From Eubacterium sp. (GTDB lineage Bacteria; Bacillota; Clostridia; Acetivibrionales; DSM-1351), in assembly GCA_029266335.1 (NCBI GenBank), contig JAQSXC010000005.1, positions 1 to 56,066 of the forward strand: DNA of 56,066 nucleotides. The letters are read 5' to 3'. How positions within the stretch are numbered: the stretch's first letter is position 1; each line of letters begins with the position of its first letter. Made by a program: the position numbers and the translations under genes. Under the pieces are notes generated by a model. It searched no databases and was not told the origin of the DNA. It was given only the letters and a program-made list of their open reading frames with translations. Below are positions 46,706 through 54,953 of this stretch, piece by piece.

Positions 46706-47668
46706 ATGAAGAAAAAAGTACTTGTCACTGCGACAAATTATTCCAGACTTTGTACCGGAGCAAAAGCGCTTCTGGAGAGAGAAGGCTTTGAAGTTATTGA
46801 AAATACCTTTGGAAGGCCAATGACTTTTGAGGAGCTTAAAAATATAGTAGGAGATGTATGTGGGGTAGTTGCCGGAGTAGATACCTGGAATGAAGAGGTT
46901 TTCAAGCTGGCTCCAAATCTGAAGGTCATAGGCCGCTTTGGGATCGGAGTTGACAACATTGACCTGGAAGCAGCAAAAAAATATGGCATAAAGGTGATGA
47001 ATGCAAGGGCCATTAACAGCGATTCAGTTGCTGAATGTACGGTAGGCTTGATTCTGGCAGTACTGAGAAACCTTGTAAACTTGGATAAATCAACCCGTGC
47101 AGGCAGGTGGGAAAGGTATGTGGGCAATACTGTAAGGGGTAAGACAATAGGTCTGGTAGGCTTTGGAGCCATTGCTCAGTATACTGCCAAGCTCCTTACT
47201 GCATTTGAAACTGAAATATATGCATATGATGTATATCCGGATCATGCAGCAGCTAAAAAATTGGGCGTTACCATGACTGATCTGGATACAATCATAAAGC
47301 AAAGTGACATTATTACTTTACATGTTCCCTGTACGCCCGAAACTACCAAACTCTTCAGTAAAAAGGAATTTGAGCTGATGAAGGATTCAGCTGTTATTAT
47401 AAATGTTGCAAGGGGGCCGGTGATTGACGAGATGGCTCTGTATGATGCTCTGAAGACACACAAAATTGCCGGAGCAGGTATAGATGTTTATGAAGTTGAG
47501 CCTACAACAGCAGCTAATCCTCTGTTTGAGCTTGATAATGTGGTATGTCTGCCGCACAGTGCCGCCGAAACCTATGAAACATATGAAGCGGTTGGAATGG
47601 CTACGGCTCAGGCTATACTGGATGTTATGAACGGCAGGGAGCCTATAAACTGGTTGAATAAAAAGTAA
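46706..47668 (+). CDS. D-2-hydroxyacid dehydrogenase (SerA-like), copy 2
   Basis: 320-residue paralogue of the gene at 37681. FGIGVDNIDLEAAKKYGIKV, GLVGFGAIAQYTA (third glycine of GxGxxG replaced by Ala), INVARGPVIDEMALYDAL and VYEVEP are present; the catalytic His284 lies in CLPHSAAET, not the usual PHxGxxT. ATG 46706 with GGAGG (46693-46697) 8 nt upstream; the ATG at 46679 is rejected. Last gene of the cluster, followed by a strong terminator at 47682-47722. The presence of two copies with different active-site surroundings suggests two related substrates. Confidence 0.9.
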   Translation: MKKKVLVTATNYSRLCTGAKALLEREGFEVIENTFGRPMTFEELKNIVGDVCGVVAGVDTWNEEVFKLAPNLKVIGRFGIGVDNIDLEAAKKYGIKVMNARAINSDSVAECTVGLILAVLRNLVNLDKSTRAGRWERYVGNTVRGKTIGLVGFGAIAQYTAKLLTAFETEIYAYDVYPDHAAAKKLGVTMTDLDTIIKQSDIITLHVPCTPETTKLFSKKEFELMKDSAVIINVARGPVIDEMALYDALKTHKIAGAGIDVYEVEPTTAANPLFELDNVVCLPHSAAETYETYEAVGMATAQAILDVMNGREPINWLNKK

Positions 47669-47681
47669 AAAAACATGAGAC

Positions 47682-47722
47682 TGCCTCTGAAATGGGTTTA
47701 TTCTGTTCAGAGGCATTTTTTT
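47682..47722 (+). terminator. Terminator of the sugar-acid cluster
   Basis: TGCCTCTGAA (47682-47691) pairs with TTCAGAGGCA (47706-47715), followed by T7 (47716-47722). Confidence 0.9.
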
Positions 47723-47724
47723 AT

Positions 47725-47762
47725 TGCAAGGTTTGTTCTGTTATAACAAAACAAACCTTGCA
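47725..47762. terminator. Hairpin at the 3' end of the Uma2 fusion gene
   Basis: TGCAAGGTTTGTT (47725-47737) pairs with AACAAACCTTGCA (47750-47762), a 13 bp perfect stem. It lies 3 nt beyond the minus-strand stop codon, but no T-run follows in that direction. Confidence 0.55.
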
Positions 47763-47764
47763 GT

Positions 47765-48496
47765 TTACATGAAAATGCTTTGTAAGCTGACCTTCAGACC
47801 CTCAAGAATATAAGAAACCATACTTTCTTCTTTTTTGAAGGTTGAATTTTTTAGTACGTCATTGTTTTCAAAGAGGAAAACAGTCACTTCTTTATTAAAG
47901 GGATTTACAATCCAGTACTCCCGTACGCCGGTTGACATATACAGATCAAGTTTCTTAACGGAGTCCTTGCCCAGGCTGCCTTCAGATAAAATTTCAACCA
48001 TCAGGGATGGTACACCCATGTAATAGCCTTTTTCGTTGATGTTTTCTTCAAGATCACATATTACCATCAGGTCAGGCTGGACAATATTAATGTTTTCGGA
48101 ATTTCTTCTGAGGGTGATATCAAAAGGTGCCAGCATAGGTCTGCATTTCTTACCTTTTAACCAGTTATACAGTATTCCGAACAATTCGCCTAAAATCTGC
48201 TGATGAACTGCTTTTGGCGAAGCCTGCAGATAGATCTCTCCATTAATATATTCAAAGCGTTCATCACTGTTTTCTGATATTTGAAGAAATTCCTCATAGG
48301 TTGCCTTACGTGGATACAAAGTATAAGCTTCAGCCCTTTCCATTACAGTTTCACTGCTGGAGTGTTCCATTGGCTCCTGATAGGAAGTCAGCCGGGCTAC
48401 TTTTCTTCCGTTGCTTGTGATGATGATTTCTTCTCTTTCTGCAGCACGGAGATATTTTCCCAGATTGTTTTTAAGGTCGGTTGCGTTAATAATCAT
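47765..48496 (-). CDS. Phd/YefM antitoxin-like domain fused to Uma2 nuclease-like domain
   Basis: 243 residues. Residues 1-~42 (MIINATDLKNNLGKYLRAA, then EREEIIITSNGRKVARL) match the DNA-binding N-terminus of Phd/YefM-type antitoxins. Residues ~65-243 match Uma2 (DUF820), a PD-(D/E)XK nuclease-fold family: FEYINGEIYLQASP, QPDLMVICDL (Asp142), VEILSEGS (Glu168) and LDLYMSTGVREYWIV. The acidic and lysine residues of the fold appear present. AGGAGG before ATG. The upstream DNA carries a dyad and three 9-bp repeats (48513-48571), typical of an autoregulated antitoxin. A nuclease that represses its own gene would be unusual; alternatively the Phd part only provides DNA binding. Confidence 0.8.
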   Translation of the reverse strand: MIINATDLKNNLGKYLRAAEREEIIITSNGRKVARLTSYQEPMEHSSSETVMERAEAYTLYPRKATYEEFLQISENSDERFEYINGEIYLQASPKAVHQQILGELFGILYNWLKGKKCRPMLAPFDITLRRNSENINIVQPDLMVICDLEENINEKGYYMGVPSLMVEILSEGSLGKDSVKKLDLYMSTGVREYWIVNPFNKEVTVFLFENNDVLKNSTFKKEESMVSYILEGLKVSLQSIFM

Positions 48497-48512
48497 AACA
48501 ATCCTCCTTTAC

Positions 48513-48571
48513 TTTAGCTAAGTCAGCTAAAATAAATAATAAGTAAAATAGCTAAAATAGCTAAAATAGCT
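48513..48571 (-). promoter_or_regulatory. Operator array upstream of the Phd-Uma2 fusion
   Basis: TTTAGCT and AGCTAAA (48513-48519, 48525-48531) form a 7 bp dyad right upstream of the ribosome-binding site, and TAAAATAGC is repeated three times in tandem (48544-48570). All share the TAGCT(AAA) core. This is what an autoregulating Phd/YefM-type protein is expected to bind. Confidence 0.6.
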
Positions 48572-48746
48572 AATGCATATATTATATTTTTAATATTTGG
48601 CTTTGTCAATTTATTATGATAAATTATTAAAATTTTTGTTAATCTTTCAGGAGATCATTAGTTGTTATCTGTTTACATACCTTATCTTAATATGCTATAT
48701 TAAGAATGATAAAATAATAACAATTAAATTATGGAAATACTATTAA

Positions 48747-48800
48747 GGTATGAATAAATAATAAAGCCCCATTTTCAAGGGAGAAAGTTTCTTATTCGTC
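48747..48800 (+). repeat. Foldback repeat family 1, solo end (partial copy D)
   Basis: GGTATGAATAAATAATAA followed by CCCCATTTTCAAGG and, later, TTATTCGTC matches the first ~50 bp of copy C. The remainder of the element is absent. It lies 34 bp upstream of icd and may contribute to its promoter region. Confidence 0.55.
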
Positions 48801-48833
48801 CCTATAAAATTCAATAAAAAAGGAGTAGTGTAA

Positions 48834-50039
48834 ATGGCTAAGATTATTATGAAAACTCCACTGGTTGAAATGGATGGAGATGAAATGACCAGAGTAATCT
48901 GGAAAATGATAAAGGATATTTTATTGCTGCCTTATATCGACCTGAAGACAGAGTATTATGATTTAGGACTTGAGTACAGAGAAAAGACCGGTGACCAGGT
49001 TACTATAGATTCAGCTCTTGCCACAAAGAAATACGGAGTTGCAGTTAAATGTGCTACTATTACTCCTAATGCTGAAAGAGTTAAGGAATACAATCTTACT
49101 GAAATGTGGAAGAGTCCAAACGGTACTATAAGAGCCATCCTGGACGGAACTGTTTTCCGTGCTCCAATACTTCTGGACAGTATTAAACCATTTGTCAAGA
49201 CCTGGGTTAAGCCCATAACAATCGCAAGACACGCATATGGTGATGTGTATAGAGATGTTGAATACAGAGTGCCGGGTGCCGGCAAGGCTGAGCTGGTATT
49301 CACCAATGAAAAAGGTGAAGTCACCCGTCAGACCATACATGATTTCGATGGAGCAGGTGTTATTCTGGGAATGCACAACATTGACAAGTCCATCGAAAGT
49401 TTTGCAAGATCCTGCTTTAACTATGCACTTGATCAGAAACAGGATATATGGTTCGCTACAAAAGATACTATTTCAAAGAAATATGACCATACCTTCAAGG
49501 ATATTTTCCAGGAGATATATGAAAAAGAATACGATTCCAAATTTAAGGCTGCAGGTATAGAATACTTTTATACCCTTATTGATGATGCAGTTGCACGTGT
49601 TGTAAGATCGGAAGGCGGTTTCATATGGGCATGCAAAAATTATGACGGTGACGTTATGTCCGACATGGTTGCAACTGCTTTCGGAAGCCTTGCAATGATG
49701 ACTTCAATATTGGTATCACCTGAAGGCTTCTATGAATACGAAGCTGCTCACGGAACTGTTCAGCGCCATTACTACCAGCATCTGAAGGGGCAGGAAACCT
49801 CCACAAACTCAATGGCAACTTTGTTCGCCTGGACCGGCGCTCTGCGTAAAAGAGGAGAACTGGACGGAATACAGGAACTGGTTGAATTTGCAGATAAACT
49901 GGACAGAGCTTCTCTCAAGACTATTGAAAACGGAATAATGACAAAGGATCTTGCATTGCTTTCAGATCTCAGTGAAACTAAGACAGTAAATACCGAAGAT
50001 TTTCTTAAGGAAGTTAAAAAGACCTTTGATGCACTGTAA
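48834..50039 (+). CDS. icd: NADP-dependent isocitrate dehydrogenase (eukaryotic-type)
   Basis: Oxidative decarboxylation of isocitrate to 2-oxoglutarate. The 401-residue protein is of the homodimeric NADP subfamily [53 protein letters not shown], the acidic metal site in [12 protein letters not shown], and [20 protein letters not shown], whose His/Arg are typical of NADP specificity. AAAGGAG before ATG. Own terminator at 50081-50118. With the citrate synthase at 54954 it suggests an oxidative half-TCA path supplying glutamate. Confidence 0.96.
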   Translation: MAKIIMKTPLVEMDGDEMTRVIWKMIKDILLLPYIDLKTEYYDLGLEYREKTGDQVTIDSALATKKYGVAVKCATITPNAERVKEYNLTEMWKSPNGTIRAILDGTVFRAPILLDSIKPFVKTWVKPITIARHAYGDVYRDVEYRVPGAGKAELVFTNEKGEVTRQTIHDFDGAGVILGMHNIDKSIESFARSCFNYALDQKQDIWFATKDTISKKYDHTFKDIFQEIYEKEYDSKFKAAGIEYFYTLIDDAVARVVRSEGGFIWACKNYDGDVMSDMVATAFGSLAMMTSILVSPEGFYEYEAAHGTVQRHYYQHLKGQETSTNSMATLFAWTGALRKRGELDGIQELVEFADKLDRASLKTIENGIMTKDLALLSDLSETKTVNTEDFLKEVKKTFDAL

Positions 50040-50080
50040 TTAACTGTTATTTCATTAACTGGAACGCAAAATGAACCATC

Positions 50081-50118
50081 AACACCGGTAATTTAACGCT
50101 GATATTACCGGTGTTTTT
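50081..50118 (+). terminator. Terminator of icd
   Basis: AACACCGGTAAT (50081-50092) pairs with ATTACCGGTGTT (50104-50115), a 12 bp perfect stem followed by a T-rich stretch. Confidence 0.9.
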
Positions 50119-50221
50119 TATTTGATTTTTTTAGGATTGGAAAATTGACAAATAAATATTACCAACTTGCAAAAAAATAATTTATAATTATATTATTATA
50201 ATTAAAAGACAGGAGGAATTT

Positions 50222-51232
50222 ATGAGTAATAATTTTCATGTAAATGGCTATAAAACAAGTTTGGACATCCGCACCACAGAGGTGGCGATAAAAAGGATAA
50301 AGGACTATTTTGAAAGTGAATTGGCGAAGGAATTGAAGCTCACCAGAGTTTCAGCACCATTATTTGTGAAACCTGAGACTGGATTGAATGATAATCTTAA
50401 TGGTGTGGAAAGGCCTGTTGCTTTTGATTTAAAAGATCTGAACGGCGAAATAGTTGAAATAGTTCATTCTCTGGCAAAATGGAAGAGAATGGCTCTCAAA
50501 CGTTACGGTTTTGCCCTGGGAGAGGGCTTGTACACCGATATGAATGCCATAAGAAGAGATGAAGAACTTGATAATCTTCACTCGGTCTATGTGGACCAAT
50601 GGGACTGGGAAAAGATTATTGATAAAAGCCAGCGGTCCGAAGAGAGCTTGAAGGCGGTAGTAAGACAAATTTATTCTGTATTTAAGCGTACCGAAGACTA
50701 TATTACTGACATATACCCGCAAATTGAGAGATATCTTCCTGATGAGATTTACTTCGTTACAACTCAGGAGCTGGAGGATTTGTATCCTGAATTAACGCCA
50801 AAAGAAAGAGAAAGAATTATTGCCAAAGAAAAGAAGGCCATTTTTATAATGAAAATCGGAGACTTGCTGAATTCAGGAGAAAAGCACGATGGGAGAGCTC
50901 CCGACTATGATGATTGGTCACTGAATGGAGATATAGTATTCTACTACCCTGTTCTGGATATTGCATACGAAGTTTCTTCAATGGGGATAAGGGTAGATGA
51001 AGAAGCCTTGCTGTCCCAATTGAAAAAGGCAGGATGTGAAGACCGGCTGAAGCTTCCATTTCATACGCAGCTTATCAACAAGGAACTTCCATATACAATC
51101 GGAGGTGGAATCGGTCAGTCGAGGATATGCATGTTTTTCCTCGGAAAGGCTCACATTGGAGAGGTACAGGCATCAGTATGGACGGACAGGATAATAAAAG
51201 AGTGTTCCGAAAACAATATTAACCTCTTATAA
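50222..51232 (+). CDS. asnA: Aspartate-ammonia ligase (asparagine synthetase A)
   Basis: 336 residues, full length. ATP-dependent amidation of aspartate with ammonia, related to class II tRNA synthetases. [69 protein letters not shown] and the C-terminal [14 protein letters not shown] are diagnostic. AGGAGG lies before ATG. It sits directly upstream of asnS, separated by 217 nt, so asparagine synthesis and its charging to tRNA are encoded together. Confidence 0.96.
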   Translation: MSNNFHVNGYKTSLDIRTTEVAIKRIKDYFESELAKELKLTRVSAPLFVKPETGLNDNLNGVERPVAFDLKDLNGEIVEIVHSLAKWKRMALKRYGFALGEGLYTDMNAIRRDEELDNLHSVYVDQWDWEKIIDKSQRSEESLKAVVRQIYSVFKRTEDYITDIYPQIERYLPDEIYFVTTQELEDLYPELTPKERERIIAKEKKAIFIMKIGDLLNSGEKHDGRAPDYDDWSLNGDIVFYYPVLDIAYEVSSMGIRVDEEALLSQLKKAGCEDRLKLPFHTQLINKELPYTIGGGIGQSRICMFFLGKAHIGEVQASVWTDRIIKECSENNINLL

Positions 51233-51449
51233 TCCATAATATGAATGTGTTGCTGTTAAACTTTTTAGTTTAAAAAACAACAATCAGGTACAAAATTTAT
51301 ATAACTACTTTAATTTTAATAGATTTTAACATATTATATTTTTATGAGAACTAACAATATATACTATCTGGTTTTCATAGGGATATTATCAAATATAGAA
51401 AAGTGCAGATATCATTTTAAAAGGGTATTTAGTACGAAGGAGTACAAAA

Positions 51450-52844
51450 ATGAGTTATTCGGAAATAAAGAAACTATTTAGAGCACCACAGGATTATGTA
51501 GGTAAAACCATAACCGTACCCGGTTGGGTTAAAACTGTCCGCGATTCAAAGACCTTTGGATTTATAGAACTTAATGACGGAACTTTTTTCAGGAACCTTC
51601 AGGTAGTATTTGAGGAAGGCAGGCTTGAAAACTTCAAGGATGTAGCAAAATTAACTGTCGGTTCATCAATTGTAGTTGAAGGAGAACTGCTGGAGACACC
51701 TAATGCAAAACAGCCTTTTGAGCTTAAAGCTACAAGGATTGAAATTGAGAACTTATGTCCCGCAGATTATCAGCTTCAGAAAAAAAGGCATTCCTTCGAA
51801 TTCCTGAGAACCATAGCACATTTAAGACCAAGGACAAACACCTTCTCGGCAGTATTCAGAGTTAGATCACTGGCTGCTTTTGCAATACACAAATTCTTTC
51901 AGGAGAGAGGTTTTGTATATGTTCATACACCATTGATTACCGGAAGTGATGCTGAGGGGGCAGGTCAGATGTTCAAGGTTACAACCCTTGATATAACCAA
52001 TCCGCCTAAAAATGAAAATGGCAAAATTGATTATTCACAGGACTTCTTTGAAAAGGAAACCAGCCTTACGGTAAGCGGACAGTTGACAGGTGAAGCATAT
52101 GCCCTGGCTTTTAAGAATATTTATACCTTCGGGCCAACTTTCAGGGCGGAAAATTCAAACACTGCTAGACATGCAGCCGAGTTCTGGATGATAGAACCCG
52201 AGATAGCATTTTCCGATCTGAAGGATGATATGATGCTGGCAGAGGATATGCTCAAGTATGTCATCAACTATGTTATGGAAAATTCCCCCGAAGAAATGGA
52301 GTTTTTCAACAATTTCGTTGACAAAACGCTCCTGGAACGTCTGAATAATGTTGTAAGTTCGGATTTTGCCCATATCACTTACACTGAAGCCATTGAAATA
52401 CTTCAAAAGAACAGGGATAACTTTGAATATCCTGTGGAGTGGGGAAGCGATCTTCAAACCGAACATGAAAGATATATCACTGAACAGATCTTTAAGAAGC
52501 CTGTATTTGTAACAGATTATCCAAAGGAAATAAAGGCTTTTTATATGAGAATAAATGACGATGACAAAACAGTTGCAGCAATGGATCTTCTGGTACCGGG
52601 CATAGGCGAAATAATCGGAGGAAGCCAGAGAGAGGAAAGACTTGAGGTTCTTGAAAAGAAAATGGAGGAAATGGGTCTGGATAAGGAGGATTACTGGTGG
52701 TATCTGGAGCTTAGAAAGTACGGCGGAACAAAACATGCCGGCTTTGGATTGGGCTTTGAAAGAGCAATCATGTATCTTACCGGAATAACTAATATCAGAG
52801 ATGTTACACCTTTCCCGAGAACCACAGGAAATTGTGAATTCTAA
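51450..52844 (+). CDS. asnS: Asparaginyl-tRNA synthetase
   Basis: 464-residue class IIb aminoacyl-tRNA synthetase. N-terminal OB-fold anticodon-binding domain ([20 protein letters not shown], residues ~19-105); class II motif 2 in [20 protein letters not shown]; motif 3 in [15 protein letters not shown] with the terminal [12 protein letters not shown] typical of AsnRS. AAGGAG lies before ATG. The preceding 217 nt contain a small AAACT/AGTTT hairpin, but no T-box sequence was found. It is followed by a strong terminator (52874-52913). Confidence 0.97.
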   Translation: MSYSEIKKLFRAPQDYVGKTITVPGWVKTVRDSKTFGFIELNDGTFFRNLQVVFEEGRLENFKDVAKLTVGSSIVVEGELLETPNAKQPFELKATRIEIENLCPADYQLQKKRHSFEFLRTIAHLRPRTNTFSAVFRVRSLAAFAIHKFFQERGFVYVHTPLITGSDAEGAGQMFKVTTLDITNPPKNENGKIDYSQDFFEKETSLTVSGQLTGEAYALAFKNIYTFGPTFRAENSNTARHAAEFWMIEPEIAFSDLKDDMMLAEDMLKYVINYVMENSPEEMEFFNNFVDKTLLERLNNVVSSDFAHITYTEAIEILQKNRDNFEYPVEWGSDLQTEHERYITEQIFKKPVFVTDYPKEIKAFYMRINDDDKTVAAMDLLVPGIGEIIGGSQREERLEVLEKKMEEMGLDKEDYWWYLELRKYGGTKHAGFGLGFERAIMYLTGITNIRDVTPFPRTTGNCEF

Positions 52845-52873
52845 AAACAGACAACAGAATTTATATTAACTTC

Positions 52874-52913
52874 ATTAAAGCCGCGGAGTGTCAATACACC
52901 TCGCGGCTTTAAT
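52874..52913. terminator. Bidirectional terminator after asnS
   Basis: ATTAAAGCCGCG (52874-52885) pairs with CGCGGCTTTAAT (52902-52913), a 12 bp stem in an otherwise AT-rich region, between convergent genes. Confidence 0.85.
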
Positions 52914-53001
52914 TTATGTTATTGGGTGCTGGAAAGAAAAAGGCTCGAAAGAAAAGAGTTTTAATGAATAATTTATGCGGGTTTTTCTGCAAGTAGCTTT
53001 T

Positions 53002-53670
53002 TTACAGGTCTCTTAAATAGGTTGTACCGTCCAAAGGAATATAAACCTCCAGGGAGGAAGGCTGCTGTCCAAACATGCCAACCGTATAGAAACTTATGTT
53101 TCTTCTGGGCAGCAGGCGGACATTTGGCAGGTTTACTACTACAGTAGGAGTACCTGAAGGTGTCACAACCAGATTATGCCGGCCGGGGAGCATGGATCTG
53201 TAATCACTTACCTCGGTGTAACTGATATCTCTAAAAAGTTCTAAACCGCCACGCATGCTGAGGCTTAAGTCGGGGGCATTTGGTGACAGGTTTATGAAAC
53301 GGATATTGGTTCTTCCCGCACTGATCGGCTGATAAACATCATCTATCGGCAGTATCCCTATTTGAGGAAGTATGCCGATAAGAGCCAGTGTATATACCTT
53401 TCTTTCGGCGATTGGGAGGTTTACTCTCAGAACCGGGGACTGTTGTAAACCAACTGGAAATGCCTCAATAACATATGTGCCTGAATCAACTGCAATGTAA
53501 TCAGAAAACTGTCCAAAAGCAATTCGACGGGCGATAATTCGTCCATTAGCATAAATATCTACTTCAGGGGCACCCGGGGCAGCATGAAATACTCTGATAT
53601 ATGACCTGCCCGGCATTTGCCGTTCCTCGGTCACATCATCAGCATAATAGTAAAAAGCTTCATTAGTCAT
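53002..53670 (-). CDS. DUF4397 domain protein
   Basis: 222 residues with two copies of an immunoglobulin-like DUF4397 unit: first ~22-118 (SYIRVFHAAPGAPEVDIYAN, then YIAVDSGTYVIEAFPVG), second ~120-222 (TNIRFINLSPNAPDLSLSMR, then DYRSMLPGRHNLVVTPSG). No signal peptide or membrane segment was seen; the beginning MTNEAFYYYADDVTEERQMP is acidic and Tyr-rich. In Firmicutes these proteins are often surface or spore-coat related, but this is context knowledge only. ATG has a weak GGTGG site. Single gene on the minus strand, convergent with asnS. Confidence 0.85.
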   Translation of the reverse strand: MTNEAFYYYADDVTEERQMPGRSYIRVFHAAPGAPEVDIYANGRIIARRIAFGQFSDYIAVDSGTYVIEAFPVGLQQSPVLRVNLPIAERKVYTLALIGILPQIGILPIDDVYQPISAGRTNIRFINLSPNAPDLSLSMRGGLELFRDISYTEVSDYRSMLPGRHNLVVTPSGTPTVVVNLPNVRLLPRRNISFYTVGMFGQQPSSLEVYIPLDGTTYLRDL

Positions 53671-53821
53671 AATTTCACCACCATACCTGAAAAAATAATT
53701 AATATTGTTAATCTATATTCAGTATATGCTGTATCAGTACAAAGGGTTAACATAAACATCAATCCCTGACAGCTCCTAAGGGTATAGACAGGAAAAAGAT
53801 GAGCTGTAATAACAGCTGGGC

Positions 53822-53867
53822 GATAATATTGCTGCAATCCGTGTGATAATATAGCCGCAACTCGTCG
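53822..53867. repeat. 23-bp imperfect tandem repeat
   Basis: Two units, 53822-53844 and 53845-53867, share GATAATAT, then GC, GCAA and CGT at matching positions. They lie just upstream of the promoter at 53871, so they may be paired regulator sites. Confidence 0.4.
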
Positions 53868-53870
53868 CAC

Positions 53871-53899
53871 TTGCGACTCATGCCACTCTATGTTATAAT
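53871..53899 (+). promoter_or_regulatory. Promoter of the SEC-C gene
   Basis: TTGCGA (53871-53876), 17 nt spacer, perfect TATAAT (53894-53899), giving an ~80 nt leader before the start at 53987. Confidence 0.6.
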
Positions 53900-53986
53900 A
53901 TCGAAGGATTGGCAGTGGCAAGCGGTTGTTAATACTTGAACGCTGTGAAGATACTTTGATTTTTTTAATGAAAAGGAGTAATAGTT

Positions 53987-54484
53987 ATGACATTGAATGA
54001 TCAGTGGAGAGAAATTGCTGATAAGGAAAGAACTCCACAAGAAAATGAAGCTTTTTGGAAAGATTATTTTTTGAAAGAAAAAGACAACTATGCTTATATA
54101 CTGGCTAACAACCTAAAAACCATAAAGGGTCAGCTTTCAGAAGTTGCAGCCTCATTTAACATGGATTCAGTTACTTTTATCGGATTTCTTGATGGAGTTA
54201 ACACCAGCCTGATCACTGAAGTGGATTTGGATTCTTTAGAGGATACAAGTGTAGTTGATATTGAAATAGATTATGAAAAGCTGTATTTCAATATGCTGGA
54301 TGCTAAAGCCGATTGGCTTTATAGTCTCCCTGAATGGGAAAATATCCTTTCCGAAGAAGTAAGAATGAATATTACAAAGGAATTCAGGACTTCAAGAATG
54401 GCAGTAAGCAATAAAGTAGGAAGAAATGATCCTTGTCCCTGCGGCAGCGGCAAAAAATATAAAAAATGCTGTGGAAAAGAATAA
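53987..54484 (+). CDS. SEC-C motif protein
   Basis: 165 residues. The C-terminus [18 protein letters not shown] is the zinc-binding SEC-C motif (CxCxxxxxxxxCC) found in SecA and many small proteins, where it chelates zinc and can contact nucleic acid, ribosome or SecB. The rest is helical and acidic with no named domain I can place ([12 protein letters not shown] and [17 protein letters not shown] segments). AAAGGAG before ATG, good promoter upstream and terminator downstream, so it is a monocistronic gene. Function unknown beyond zinc binding. Confidence 0.85.
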   Translation: MTLNDQWREIADKERTPQENEAFWKDYFLKEKDNYAYILANNLKTIKGQLSEVAASFNMDSVTFIGFLDGVNTSLITEVDLDSLEDTSVVDIEIDYEKLYFNMLDAKADWLYSLPEWENILSEEVRMNITKEFRTSRMAVSNKVGRNDPCPCGSGKKYKKCCGKE

Positions 54485-54553
54485 TTCCGGTACTTTTGTA
54501 TAAATCAATTATTTGAAATGTAAATAGATGAAACATAAAACAGATGAAATATA

Positions 54554-54595
54554 AAACAGACAAAAAGGTTATAGTCCTTGTTGTCTGTTTTTTTA
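54554..54595 (+). terminator. Terminator after the SEC-C gene
   Basis: AAACAGACAA (54554-54563) with TTGTCTGTTT (54581-54590) and an inner AAGG/CCTT pair, followed by TTTT. Confidence 0.85.
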
Positions 54596-54953
54596 CATAT
54601 GGAAATCTGCAGGTTTTCTACAAGGTGTATATACTATGATATAAGGTTGCAGCAGTAATTTGAATTAAATTGCATTTACACTCATATATTTATTCTTGAA
54701 ATGTAATATTAATATAACGAGGAGATAAATGTCTCTTACCCCGTTGAAACATTTAAGTAAGTAAATTTTTTTACAGCCGAAAAATTTTCTATTTAAGCTA
54801 TAGGATATTGGGTAAGTAATATAAAAGTATGATGAATTTTTAACAAATTAAACTTGCATTTTTATTAATAATATTATACAATTGGGGTAGTTTTGGAGTA
54901 AAAATTGAAATGTGAGAATGCATGATGTTTCATTAAGAAATCTGGAGGGAAGT
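54596..54953. other. Leader region of the citrate synthase gene
   Basis: About 360 nt with no gene. It includes a short dyad around AACGAGGAGATAAATG (54716-54731) and TCTCTTACCCCGTT (54733-54746), and a segment (54767-54790) nearly identical to one after the amino-acid transporter (16866-16889). A -10-like TATACA (54875-54880) is possible. I do not recognise a riboswitch. Confidence 0.45.

Larger units (their letters stand above)
48497..48833. other. Divergent region upstream of the Uma2 fusion and icd
   Basis: 337 nt with the Uma2-fusion operator array (48513-48571), a lone end of foldback repeat family 1 (48747-48800) and AT-rich DNA. No gene was seen. Confidence 0.6.
53671..53986. other. 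Divergent region between DUF4397 and SEC-C genes
   Basis: 316 nt. It contains a 23-bp imperfect tandem repeat (53822-53867), a good promoter for the SEC-C gene (53871-53899) and AT-rich sequence. An 84-codon minus-strand frame here has no ribosome-binding site and is not called. Confidence 0.6.

Noticed and set aside
48513..48571. CRISPR-like short repeats
   Set aside because: The units are 9 bp in direct tandem with no spacers, and fit an antitoxin operator instead.
51233..51449. T-box leader before asnS
   Set aside because: No TGGNACCGCG-type sequence and no specifier-loop structure was seen; only a short AAACT/AGTTT hairpin.
52155..52736. 193-codon minus-strand frame inside asnS
   Set aside because: Antisense shadow of a conserved synthetase; no start signal or protein-like motifs.
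53667..53921. 84-codon minus-strand frame upstream of the DUF4397 gene
   Set aside because: No ribosome-binding site, no recognisable domain, and it covers the tandem repeat and the promoter of the SEC-C gene.
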